In this document: piece by piece, positions 16,798 to 24,659 of the stretch
How positions within the stretch are numbered: position 1 is the first letter of the stretch
Layout of the letters: the number at the start of each line of letters is the position of its first letter
Source of the DNA: Hyphomicrobium sp.
GTDB lineage: Bacteria > Pseudomonadota > Alphaproteobacteria > Rhizobiales > Hyphomicrobiaceae
DNA length: 64,000 nt
NCBI GenBank assembly: GCA_030148425.1
Contig: JASBTM010000017.1
Span: 760,178-824,177 of the forward strand
Reading direction: 5' to 3'
The notes under the pieces: generated by a model
Databases searched by the model: none
What the model saw: the letters and a program-made list of their open reading frames with translations, nothing else
What the model was told of the DNA's origin: nothing
Program-made: the position numbers and the translations under genes

Positions 16798-17451
16798 ATG
16801 TCAGACAAAACACGCAAAAATCCGATTGAGCTTCTTGAGGCTGAGCCGCTCGCAACCGGCTCGAATGCGCCTGGGGCAGCCGAACATACCCTCGAGCAAG
16901 CTATCGGACATCAGGTGCGCCATCACCGCAAGCACGCGGGACTGACAGTTGCTGAGTTGGCGTCGGCCGCGCAGATATCGCCTGGAATGCTGTCCAAAAT
17001 CGAAAATGGACAAATTTCTCCGTCGCTCAGCACCTTGCAGATGCTGGCCTCCGCCCTCAATGTTCCGTTGACCGTTCTATTCGCGTCGTTCGAACAGCGC
17101 CGAGACTGCTCGTACGTGAAGTCGGGCGAAGGCGTTGTTATCCGTCGTCGCGGGACAAAAGTCGGGCACCAGTATCAGCTTCTCGGACATTCGCTCGACG
17201 GCCCGATGGTCGTTGAGCCGTATCTTATCACCCTATCGGACGACGCGGTCGCCTATACGGGATTCCAGCACGAGGGTGTCGAGTTCATCTTCATGCTGTC
17301 GGGTGAAGTGGAATATGCCCACGCGGACCGCAGCTACCACCTTCGAGCCGGTGACGCGATCCTGTTCGATAGCGCCGCCCCGCATGGCCCAGCGCGGCTC
17401 ATTCAGGCGCCGATGACGTATCTGTCGATCATCATCTATCCGCGCCCATAA
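16798..17451 (+). CDS. XRE-cupin transcriptional regulator between mgd and mgs operons
   Basis: A 217-residue protein with an XRE-type helix-turn-helix at about 38-95 (RHHRKHAGLTVAELASAAQI, then SPGMLSKIENGQISPSLSTL) and a C-terminal cupin_2 domain at about 145-215 (HEGVEFIFMLSGEVEYAHAD, AGDAILFDSAAPHGP). Such regulators sense small metabolites through the cupin. The ATG at 16798 follows CGGAAAG; an in-frame ATG 13 codons upstream is less likely. It lies between mgdABCD and mgsABC on the same strand and probably controls one or both, a role inferred from position. A perfect palindrome sits just upstream of the mgsA promoter and is a natural candidate operator. Confidence 0.9.
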   Translation: MSDKTRKNPIELLEAEPLATGSNAPGAAEHTLEQAIGHQVRHHRKHAGLTVAELASAAQISPGMLSKIENGQISPSLSTLQMLASALNVPLTVLFASFEQRRDCSYVKSGEGVVIRRRGTKVGHQYQLLGHSLDGPMVVEPYLITLSDDAVAYTGFQHEGVEFIFMLSGEVEYAHADRSYHLRAGDAILFDSAAPHGPARLIQAPMTYLSIIIYPRP

Positions 17452-17482
17452 GCTCCCAAAACGGCCGCGCGCTTCGGTCTGC

Positions 17483-17501
17483 GATTTCTTTTAAAGAAAT
17501 C
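17483..17501. promoter_or_regulatory. Perfect 19-base palindrome upstream of the mgsA promoter, candidate operator
   Basis: GATTTCTTT, one base, AAAGAAATC. The palindrome ends 14 bases before a perfect -35 hexamer and so lies where an activator would bind. The adjacent gene upstream encodes an XRE-cupin regulator, the simplest candidate to bind it. It has no T-run placed to suggest a terminator of the regulator gene, although the T-rich sequence just after it leaves that possibility open. Confidence 0.55.
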
Positions 17502-17515
17502 TTCTTTCTTCACAG

Positions 17516-17544
17516 TTGACACGCGGCCAAACCGCGCATTAATG
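17516..17544 (+). promoter_or_regulatory. Candidate sigma-70 promoter of mgsABC-gmaS
   Basis: TTGACA at 17516-17521 is a perfect -35 box; a weak -10 region (TTAATG or the overlapping TAATGT, spacing 17-18) follows at about 17539-17545. The spacer contains a small inverted repeat CGCGG-CCAAA-CCGCG at 17522-17536. A strong AGGAGG ribosome binding site stands just before the mgsA ATG. The weak -10 box fits a promoter that needs an activator. Confidence 0.55.
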
Positions 17545-17581
17545 TCTGCCTATTCCTTCGTGGCCCGGTCAGGAGGCAGTC

Positions 17582-18478
17582 ATGTGCGGCATCGTCGGAC
17601 TATTCTTAAAAAACCCAAAAATGGAGCCGCAGCTCGGAGAGCTTCTCTCGCGCATGCTTTCGACCATGTGCGAACGCGGCCCGGATTCGGCAGGCTTTGC
17701 GATTTACGGTGCGGCTGAAGACGGCCGTACGAAGCTTACGCTTCAATCGGCAACCGCATCCGAGGATTTCGCGAAGCTCAAATCCGCGTTGGCGAAAGAC
17801 AAGAAACTCGACGCAAAGTTGACGTTGAACGACACCCATGCGGTTCTCAGCGTCCCTTCGGACAAACTCGAAGACGTCAAGGCCTTGATCGCTGCCGACT
17901 TCCCGTCGGTGCGGACCATGGCGACGGGCGAAAACATCGAGATCTACAAAGAGGTCGGTTATCCGACCGAGGTCGCCAAGCGTTTCGATCTCGCTCACAT
18001 GTCGGGTTCGCATGCCATCGGTCACACGCGCATGGCGACGGAATCGGCTGTGACGACGCTCGGCGCTCACCCGTTTTCGACCGGCGCGGACGAATGCCTT
18101 GTCCATAACGGATCGCTCTCGAACCACGCCAGCCTCCGCCGCGAACTCATCCGCGACGGCATGACGTTCAATACCGAAAACGACACCGAAGTCGCCGCTT
18201 CCTATCTCACGTGGCGTATGAAGCAGGGGATGAACCTCGGCGAAGCGCTCGAGAAAAGTCTCGACGATCTCGACGGCTTCTTCAACTTCGTGGTCGGCAC
18301 GAAAGAAGGCTTCGGCGTCGTTCGTGATCCGATCGCGTGCAAGCCGGCCGTCATGGCAGAGACGGACGACTACGTAGCGTTCGGCTCGGAATATCGGGCG
18401 CTCGCAGGCTTGCCTGGAATCGACAAGGCGAAGGTCTGGGAACCTGAACCCGCAACCGTTTATTTCTGGCAGCGCTAA
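17582..18478 (+). CDS. mgsA: MgsA, N-methylglutamate synthase glutamine-amidotransferase-like subunit
   Basis: A class II (Ntn-type) glutamine amidotransferase domain. The start MCGIVGLF places the catalytic Cys second, exposed after Met removal; ERGPDSAGFAIYG and GHTRMATESAVTTLGAHPF, HNGSLSNHASLRREL and FNTENDTEVAASYL are the diagnostic glutaminase segments. In the N-methylglutamate pathway this subunit is thought to release methylamine from gamma-glutamylmethylamide. Length 298. A strong AGGAGG precedes the ATG. It is first in mgsABC and its stop codon touches the region of the mgsB start. Other amidotransferases (GlmS, PurF) are excluded by length and context. Confidence 0.93.
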   Translation: MCGIVGLFLKNPKMEPQLGELLSRMLSTMCERGPDSAGFAIYGAAEDGRTKLTLQSATASEDFAKLKSALAKDKKLDAKLTLNDTHAVLSVPSDKLEDVKALIAADFPSVRTMATGENIEIYKEVGYPTEVAKRFDLAHMSGSHAIGHTRMATESAVTTLGAHPFSTGADECLVHNGSLSNHASLRRELIRDGMTFNTENDTEVAASYLTWRMKQGMNLGEALEKSLDDLDGFFNFVVGTKEGFGVVRDPIACKPAVMAETDDYVAFGSEYRALAGLPGIDKAKVWEPEPATVYFWQR

Positions 18479-18501
18479 TGCAGCAATTAATTGGGGAACT
18501 C

Positions 18502-19188
18502 ATGCGTACGTATGATCTCGCTCAGAGTCCGTTGCGCGAACTGAACGAAGAGCTGCACCGGCAAAAGGACGGCTCTAATGAAGCACAGTGGGAAGTGCTT
18601 AATCCGCGGGGTGGTCACGCCATTGCAGTCGGCGTCGACGCACCGATCAACATCGATGTTCGTGGCAGCGTGGGATATTACTGCGCTGGCATGAACAAGA
18701 AGGCGACCGTCACTGTTCATGGCTCGGCGGGTCCTGGCGTGGCCGAGAACATGATGTCTGGCAAGGTCGTCATCAAAGGTGACGCCAGCCAATATGCTGG
18801 CGCCACGGGACACGGTGGACTGCTCGTCATCGAAGGAAACGCATCATCACGGTGCGGCATCTCGATGAAGGGCATCGACATCGTCGTCAAAGGCAACATC
18901 GGCCATATGTCGGCGTTCATGGCGCAATCGGGTCATCTCGTCGTTCTTGGCGACGCTGGCGATGCGCTCGGAGACTCCATCTATGAAGCGCAGCTGTTCG
19001 TGCGCGGAAAGGTGAAGAGCCTAGGCGCGGATTGCATCGAAAAAGAGATGCGGCCCGAGCATCACGAAGCGCTGACCAAGCTTCTCGAAGGTGCCGGGAT
19101 CACCGATGCCAAGCCGAGCGAGTTCCGGCGGTATGGCTCCGCGCGCAAGCTCTACAATTTCAACATCGACAACGCGGATGCTTACTGA
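18502..19188 (+). CDS. mgsB: MgsB, N-methylglutamate synthase subunit (GXGXG domain)
   Basis: This subunit corresponds to the C-terminal GXGXG beta-helix domain of glutamate synthase, a structural part that links amidotransferase and synthase domains. The repeats are seen as successive strands: NIDVRGSVGYYCAGMN, TVHGSAGPGVAENM, VIKGDASQYAGATGHGG, VIEGNASSRCGISMKG, VKGNIGHMSAFMAQSG and VLGDAGDALGDS. The ATG at 18502 follows GGGGA with good spacing and gives 228 residues; an ATG at 18478 overlapping the mgsA stop (TAATG) would add eight residues and cannot be excluded. The stop codon overlaps the mgsC start. Confidence 0.92.
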   Translation: MRTYDLAQSPLRELNEELHRQKDGSNEAQWEVLNPRGGHAIAVGVDAPINIDVRGSVGYYCAGMNKKATVTVHGSAGPGVAENMMSGKVVIKGDASQYAGATGHGGLLVIEGNASSRCGISMKGIDIVVKGNIGHMSAFMAQSGHLVVLGDAGDALGDSIYEAQLFVRGKVKSLGADCIEKEMRPEHHEALTKLLEGAGITDAKPSEFRRYGSARKLYNFNIDNADAY

Positions 19189-20525
19189 TGTCGCCAAAGA
19201 TCCCGCTTACAACGCCGCGTTCGTCGGCAGTATTTGACGATTATACACTCTCAGAGATCCGCCGGGCCGCAGCGACCGGCATCTACGATATCCGTGGCGG
19301 CGGCGCGAAACGACGCGTTCCGCATTTCGATGATCTTCTGTTCCTCGGAGCTTCCGTCTCGCGCTATCCGCTCGAGGGCTACCGCGAGAAGTGCTCCACG
19401 ACGGTGACGCTTGGAACGCGCTTTGCCAAGAAGCCGATCGAACTCAAGATCCCGATCACGATTGCGGGCATGAGCTTCGGCGCACTCTCGGCGAACGCCA
19501 AGGAAGCGCTCGGTCGCGGCGCATCGATCGCTGGCACGTCCACCACGACGGGCGACGGCGGCATGACGCCGGAAGAACGCGGACAATCGAAGACGCTTGT
19601 CTATCAATATCTGCCTTCGCGCTACGGCATGAACCCGGACGACCTTCGCAAAGCCGATGCCATCGAAATCGTCGTTGGCCAAGGTGCGAAGCCCGGCGGC
19701 GGCGGCATGCTTCTCGGTCAAAAGATTTCCGATCGCGTCGCGGAGATGCGCAACCTGCCGAAGGGCATCGACCAGCGTTCGGCATGCCGTCACCCGGATT
19801 GGACCGGACCGGACGATCTCGAAATCAAGATCCTTGAGCTTCGCGAGATCACCGGCTGGGAGAAGCCGATCTATATTAAGGTCGGCGGTACGCGTCCCTA
19901 CTACGACGTCGCTCTTGCGGTCAAAGCGGGCGCGGACGTCATCGTCCTCGACGGTATGCAGGGCGGCACCGCGGCGACGCAGGAAGTCTTCATCGAGCAT
20001 GTCGGCCTGCCGACGCTGGCCTGCATCCGGCCCGCCGTACAAGCGTTGCAGGATCTCGGCATGCATCGCAAAGTGCAGCTCATCGTTTCAGGCGGCATTC
20101 GCAATGGCGCAGACGTCGCCAAAGCTCTTGCTCTCGGTGCAGACGCCGTCTCGATCGGCATCGCGGCGCTTGCCGCGTTGGGCGATAACGATCCGGCGCT
20201 TGAGGCCGAATACGAGAAGCTCGGTACGCGCGCCGGCTGCTACGACGACTGGCATGAAGGCCGCGATCCTGCGGGCATCACGACGCAAGACCCTGAACTC
20301 TCAAAGCGTCTCGATCCGGTCCGTGCAGGACGGCGTCTCGCGAATTACCTCAAGGTCATGACGCTCGAAGTGCAGACCATCGCGCGCGCTGCCGGTCACA
20401 ACAACATTCACAATCTGGAGCCGGAAGACCTCTGTGCCTTGACGATCGAGGCGGCCGCCATGGCGCGGGTGCCCTTGGCCGGAACGGCTTGGATACCAGG
20501 CGTAACTGGGGCGGGCGGCTTTTAA
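19188..20525 (+). CDS. mgsC: MgsC, N-methylglutamate synthase catalytic subunit (glutamate synthase-like)
   Basis: MgsC is homologous to the FMN-binding synthase domain of glutamate synthase and should join the released methylamine to its acceptor to give N-methylglutamate. Evidence: PITIAGMSFGALSANAKEAL, STTTGDGGMTPEERGQSK, GQGAKPGGGGMLLGQKIS, IVLDGMQGGTAATQEVF and the FMN-phosphate region IVSGGIRNGADVAKALALGA. In glutamate synthase three Cys before the ATQD motif hold a 3Fe-4S cluster; here the equivalent stretch GCYDDWHEGRDPAGITTQD keeps only one. The ATG at 19188 overlaps the mgsB stop; a longer frame upstream runs inside mgsB and is rejected. Length 445. Confidence 0.93.
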   Translation: MSPKIPLTTPRSSAVFDDYTLSEIRRAAATGIYDIRGGGAKRRVPHFDDLLFLGASVSRYPLEGYREKCSTTVTLGTRFAKKPIELKIPITIAGMSFGALSANAKEALGRGASIAGTSTTTGDGGMTPEERGQSKTLVYQYLPSRYGMNPDDLRKADAIEIVVGQGAKPGGGGMLLGQKISDRVAEMRNLPKGIDQRSACRHPDWTGPDDLEIKILELREITGWEKPIYIKVGGTRPYYDVALAVKAGADVIVLDGMQGGTAATQEVFIEHVGLPTLACIRPAVQALQDLGMHRKVQLIVSGGIRNGADVAKALALGADAVSIGIAALAALGDNDPALEAEYEKLGTRAGCYDDWHEGRDPAGITTQDPELSKRLDPVRAGRRLANYLKVMTLEVQTIARAAGHNNIHNLEPEDLCALTIEAAAMARVPLAGTAWIPGVTGAGGF

Positions 20526-20539
20526 GCCGCCCCTTTTTT
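20513..20539 (+). terminator. Rho-independent terminator between mgsC and gmaS
   Basis: GGGCGGC and GCCGCCC form a 7-base-pair GC stem around a short TTTTAA loop, followed by six Ts. The hairpin includes the mgsC stop codon. It lies 52 bases before the gmaS start, so gmaS is either read through partially or has its own promoter in the short gap. Confidence 0.75.
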
Positions 20540-20590
20540 CACCTGATCGCAAAAAAAGCAAACGAAGCACAAGTATTGAGGACAGACAGG

Positions 20591-21898
20591 ATGGCTCAGG
20601 ATCTCGCCCAGCTCGCGAAAGAGCGCGGCATTCGCTACTTCATGATTTCTTATACGGACCTTTTCGGTTCGCAGCGTGCCAAGCTTGTTCCCGCCTCCGC
20701 TATCGCCGAGATGCAAAAGGACGGCGCCGGATTTGCGGGTTTCGCGACGTGGCTCGACATGACGCCTGCTCATCCAGATCTCTTCGGATTGCCGGACGCT
20801 GCGTCGGTCATTCAGTTGCCGTGGAAAAAAGACGTTGCCTGGGTCGCCGCCGATTGCGTCATGGAAGACAAGCACGTCGCGCAGGCGCCGCGCGTCGTCC
20901 TCAAGAAGCTTATGGCGGAAGCTGCCGAGCTGGGTCTCTACGTGAAGACCGGCGTCGAATGCGAGTTTTTCCTGATTTCGCCCGACGGCTCGGAAATCTC
21001 CGATGACAAAGACAATGCAGCGAAGCCTTGCTACGACCAGCAGGCTCTCATGCGGCGCTATGATGTGATCGCGGAAATTTGCGACGCCATGCTCGAACTC
21101 GGCTGGGGTCCGTATCAGAACGACCATGAAGACGCGAACGGCCAGTTCGAAATGAACTGGAACTTCGACGATGCGCTCATCACAGCCGACCGTCATTCGT
21201 TCTTCAAATTTATGGCGCGGTCTATTGCGGAGAAGCATGGCCTGCGCGCGACGTTCATGCCGAAGCCGTTCGCTGGCCTTACCGGTAACGGTTGCCACGC
21301 CCACATTTCCGTGTGGGACAAGGATGGCAAGACCAACATGTTCTACGATGGGACGGATGAAATGGGGCTCTCTCAGCAGGGCTATCATTTTCTCGGCGGC
21401 ATCATGAAACATGCAGAAGCGTTGGCCGCGATCACGAACCCGACCGTCAACTCGTACAAGCGCATCAATGCTCCGCGCACCATTTCCGGCGCGACTTGGT
21501 CGCCCAACACGGTGACGTGGACGGGCAACAACCGCACCCACATGGTTCGCGTTCCGGGCAAGGGCCGTTTCGAGTTGCGTCTGCCGGATGGCGCCGCCAA
21601 TCCCTACCTGCTTCAAGCCGTGATTATCGCTGCTGGTCTCGATGGCATTCGCAGCAAAGCCGATCCCGGCAAGCGCCTCGACATCGACATGTATCAGCTC
21701 GGCCATACGGTGACGGACGCTCCGCGCCTGCCGCTTAATCTGCTCGATGCCCTACGGGCATTCGACAAGGACGCTTCCCTCAAAAGCGCACTCGGCGACG
21801 AGTTTTCGAATGCCTACATTAAACTGAAGACCACCAGTTGGAATTCCTACTGTTCCCACTTCACGGACTGGGAACGGGTTAATACCCTCGACTGCTAA
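20591..21898 (+). CDS. gmaS: GmaS, gamma-glutamylmethylamide synthetase (glutamine synthetase-like)
   Basis: GmaS ligates methylamine to glutamate with ATP. It belongs to the glutamine synthetase superfamily: ISYTDLFGSQRAKLVPASAI near the start, GVECEFFLI (metal-binding Glu), YQNDHEDANGQFEMNW, TFMPKPFAGLTGNGCHAHIS (ATP and metal site), NSYKRINAPRTISGATW and RFELRLPDGAANPYLLQA. The 435-residue length and location directly after mgsABC point to GmaS and not to GlnA. The ATG at 20591 gives MAQDLAQLAKERGIRYF; a longer frame starts inside mgsC across the terminator and is rejected. A strong terminator follows. Confidence 0.94.
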   Translation: MAQDLAQLAKERGIRYFMISYTDLFGSQRAKLVPASAIAEMQKDGAGFAGFATWLDMTPAHPDLFGLPDAASVIQLPWKKDVAWVAADCVMEDKHVAQAPRVVLKKLMAEAAELGLYVKTGVECEFFLISPDGSEISDDKDNAAKPCYDQQALMRRYDVIAEICDAMLELGWGPYQNDHEDANGQFEMNWNFDDALITADRHSFFKFMARSIAEKHGLRATFMPKPFAGLTGNGCHAHISVWDKDGKTNMFYDGTDEMGLSQQGYHFLGGIMKHAEALAAITNPTVNSYKRINAPRTISGATWSPNTVTWTGNNRTHMVRVPGKGRFELRLPDGAANPYLLQAVIIAAGLDGIRSKADPGKRLDIDMYQLGHTVTDAPRLPLNLLDALRAFDKDASLKSALGDEFSNAYIKLKTTSWNSYCSHFTDWERVNTLDC

Positions 21899-21924
21899 CG
21901 CTTGCGCATCCTTAAAGATTGATT

Positions 21925-21952
21925 GCCCCGGCCTGTTGGCCGGGGCTTTTTT
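21925..21952 (+). terminator. Rho-independent terminator after gmaS
   Basis: GCCCCGGCC and GGCCGGGGC form a perfect 9-base-pair stem with a TGTT loop, followed directly by six Ts. It begins 27 bases after the gmaS stop and ends the methylamine gene block. Confidence 0.93.
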
Positions 21953-22110
21953 GTCGAAGCTTAAGCATCTCGGCGTTTTGAACCCGCATTCCATTCGCAA
22001 AATGCGCAAATACGGCCGTTGTTCAGATGGAGCGGCTGTGGCAAGTTCCGGCCCATATTCATTTCATTGAGCGGCTCGCGTCGCCAAGCGACCGAGAAGG
22101 CCGAGTTCCG

Positions 22111-23283
22111 ATGTCGATAAAATCCACCCGTGCCGCATGCGGCATCCGCGTGGTGGCCAGCACACTTTCCACTGCGGAAGCCGTTTCTGCCGCCCGCGCT
22201 GAACTTGCGGACGGTGTCTTTCAGCACATCATTGTTTTCTTCTCGAACAAGCACGATCCGAGCGCACTCATCGTTGCGCTTAAAGAGAACTTTCCAGACG
22301 TTACCGTTTCAGGGTGCAGCACCGCGGGCGAGGTCGGCCCCCTCGGAATGACTCAGGGTGGAATAGTTTTCATCGCATTTCCGGAAAAAGGCTTCCGCGT
22401 CATGAGCGAAGTCATTCCGGACATCGCGAAAGGCGGAGTGGAGCGCGCATCCGAAATTGCCCGCCGCCTCAGGGTGCAGATGATCACCGGCGTTTCGCGC
22501 GCGGCGAAAGAAAACATTTTTGCGCTCGTGCTCGTCGACGGACTTTCCGATCGCGAGGAACCCTTGACGGCCGCCTTGCATTGGTCGCTCGATGACATGG
22601 AACTTGTCGGCGGCTCAGCAGGAGATGGCCTCGCCTTTCACAAGACGGCTCTCATCCACCGCGGCGAACTCATTCGCGGCGGGGCGATATTGTTCGTGAT
22701 CGAGACTTCCTCGCCGTTTCGAGCCTTCAAGACACAGAATTTCGAGCCGACGCCTATCAAGCTCGTCGTCACAGCGGCCGACAGTGAAAACCGGATTGTG
22801 TACGACCTCAATGCGGAACCGGCAGCCAGCGAATACGCATCCGCTATCGGCGTGCGCGTCGAAGATCTCGGCCCGATGAACTTCGCAACCTTTCCGTTGG
22901 TCGTGAGGGTCGGCGGCGATTATTACGGCCGCGCCATACGCAACATGAATCCCGACGGCAGCCTGTCGTTCCTTTGTGCCATCGACGAAGGTCTTGTTTT
23001 CACGGTAGGGCGGCCACGTGATATGGTTCAGTCTACACTGGAAACGCTGAAGCACATTGATGCTGAACTAGGCGGTGTCGATTTCGTGCTGGGCTTCGAT
23101 TGCATCCTGAGGCGGCTTGACGCCGAAACCGGGCAACTTCGCCGAAAGGTCGAAGAGATCTATGGCCGGTATGGGCTTGCCGGGTTTCACACCTACGGTG
23201 AGCAGTTCAATGCCATGCATCTCAATCAAACGCTGACCGGGATCGCGTTCTCGAAGCCGCACATTAAATCCGCGCTACCATGA
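22111..23283 (+). CDS. FIST-domain sensor protein
   Basis: A cytoplasmic FIST protein (FIST_N about residues 30-230, FIST_C about 235-370). Support: VSGCSTAGEVGPLGMTQGGIV, the NIFALVLVDGLS segment, ELVGGSAGDGLAF, and the C-terminal NFATFPLVVRVGGDYYGRAI...LSFLCAIDEGLVFTVGR and GFHTYGEQFNAMHLNQT, all typical of the family. FIST proteins are thought to bind small ligands and signal to partner kinases or cyclases. Its stop overlaps the ATG of a hybrid kinase, so the two surely work together. The ATG at 22111 gives 390 residues; an upstream ATG at 22027 lacks a ribosome binding site. The ligand cannot be read from sequence. Confidence 0.9.
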   Translation: MSIKSTRAACGIRVVASTLSTAEAVSAARAELADGVFQHIIVFFSNKHDPSALIVALKENFPDVTVSGCSTAGEVGPLGMTQGGIVFIAFPEKGFRVMSEVIPDIAKGGVERASEIARRLRVQMITGVSRAAKENIFALVLVDGLSDREEPLTAALHWSLDDMELVGGSAGDGLAFHKTALIHRGELIRGGAILFVIETSSPFRAFKTQNFEPTPIKLVVTAADSENRIVYDLNAEPAASEYASAIGVRVEDLGPMNFATFPLVVRVGGDYYGRAIRNMNPDGSLSFLCAIDEGLVFTVGRPRDMVQSTLETLKHIDAELGGVDFVLGFDCILRRLDAETGQLRRKVEEIYGRYGLAGFHTYGEQFNAMHLNQTLTGIAFSKPHIKSALP

Positions 23284-24647
23284 ATGATGAAGACGATCCG
23301 TCAGAATATTCGACATCGCGGCAAGCCGATCTCAGGCGCGCCATCGATAAGCTGAGAAAGATCAATGCGGCGCTGATGAAGCGTGTCGAACGCTCGATGG
23401 ACCAGCAGGCGAGTTCTTTTTCACTGTTTCAGACCGCGATCAATCAGGAAGCGCAGATCCGGCGGCGTACTGAGGAGCTAAACCACGCCCTGACGAAGCT
23501 CGCCCACACGAATGTCGAGCTGAGCGAGGCGCGCGATGAAGCGGAACGCGCGAATGTTTTCAAGACGCGTTTTTTCACGGCTGTCGGACACGATCTTCTG
23601 CAGCCGTTGCACGCCGCGCGCCTGACGCTTTCCGAATTGACCGACGCGCAAAGCGACGCCGATCAGAAAAAACTGACGCTAAACATCTCGAATGCGCTCG
23701 TTAGCATCGAAGAGCTGCTGACGAGCATCCTCGATATTTCGAAGCTCGAAGCAGGAGTGTTCGTCCCGAACATACAGCCCGTCTCGCTCGGAGCGATTTT
23801 TGAGCAACTTGCCAACAGCGTCGAGCCCGTGACGCGGCGCAAGGGGCTTCGCTTTCTCTGGCGTCCGACAGATCTTGCGGTGAGTTCGGACCCGCTCATG
23901 TTGCGTCGGATCATACAAAATCTGCTCGCGAACGCGGCGCACTATACGGATAGCGGCGGGGTTTTGGTGGCGGCGCGTCCTCGCGGCAATGACGTCGCTA
24001 TAGAGGTTTGGGATACCGGCCCCGGCATATTGCCCCAGGAGCAAAACCGGATCTTCGAAGAATTCCAGCGCGGAACGGCATCGGAGCGCGCGGGCGCAAC
24101 GGGATTCGGACTAGGGCTTGCGATCGTCCGGAGAATGTCCGATGCGCTCGGGCATCGTCTCGAGCTTCGGTCGCTGGTCGGGCATGGCTCGCGATTTTCC
24201 ATTTTGGCCCCGTCCGCATCGGCGCCCCATGCACCGAAGACCGCGCGGTCCTCTCTTCATGACGAAAGCAGCTACTTCGCTGCGAAACAGGCTATCGTGG
24301 TCGACGACGATCTGACGGTGCTTGGCGCGATGCAGACGCTTCTCTTACGGTGGGGCGTGGACGTCAGACCGGCGAGAGATCTCGAAGACGTCGATGATAT
24401 TCTCGCCGATCCGACCTTTCGGCCGGCGATCATTCTCGCGGATTATCATCTCGATGAAGGCATCTATGGGCTTGATGTCGTCGAACGCATACGAAAGCGC
24501 TTGGCGTCGGACATTCCCGCCGTCCTGATCACGGCCGACCGAACGGAGGCGGCCGCAGAGGCCGCACAACGCTTGCACTGCGAGCTGCTTCTCAAACCCG
24601 TCAGACCCGGCGAATTGCGAGCGCTGATGAAGCACTTGCTCGGCTGA
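23280..24647 (+). CDS. Hybrid sensor histidine kinase partner of the FIST protein
   Basis: A soluble 455-residue kinase without membrane segments. A coiled-coil stretch occupies residues about 15-95, then the phosphorylation site FFTAVGHDLLQPLHAARL with His104, an ATPase domain with NLLANAAHYTDSG, DTGPGI and FGLGLAIVRR, and a C-terminal receiver from about 335 with VVDDD and an acceptor Asp in ILADYHLDEG. This is the layout of kinases that act with FIST proteins, the FIST partner providing the sensing. ATGA overlap with the FIST gene indicates translational coupling. The convergent NarL-type regulator next to it is a likely output partner. Confidence 0.92.
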   Translation: MNDEDDPSEYSTSRQADLRRAIDKLRKINAALMKRVERSMDQQASSFSLFQTAINQEAQIRRRTEELNHALTKLAHTNVELSEARDEAERANVFKTRFFTAVGHDLLQPLHAARLTLSELTDAQSDADQKKLTLNISNALVSIEELLTSILDISKLEAGVFVPNIQPVSLGAIFEQLANSVEPVTRRKGLRFLWRPTDLAVSSDPLMLRRIIQNLLANAAHYTDSGGVLVAARPRGNDVAIEVWDTGPGILPQEQNRIFEEFQRGTASERAGATGFGLGLAIVRRMSDALGHRLELRSLVGHGSRFSILAPSASAPHAPKTARSSLHDESSYFAAKQAIVVDDDLTVLGAMQTLLLRWGVDVRPARDLEDVDDILADPTFRPAIILADYHLDEGIYGLDVVERIRKRLASDIPAVLITADRTEAAAEAAQRLHCELLLKPVRPGELRALMKHLLG

Positions 24648-24659
24648 AGGCGATGTCCA

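Noticed and set aside
19188..20525. Assimilatory glutamate synthase gltB fragment
   Set aside because: Separate amidotransferase and GXGXG genes precede it in the mgsABC order, and the cluster-binding Cys are mostly missing.
20591..21898. Housekeeping glutamine synthetase glnA
   Set aside because: The position right after mgsABC and the 435-residue divergent sequence fit gamma-glutamylmethylamide synthetase better.
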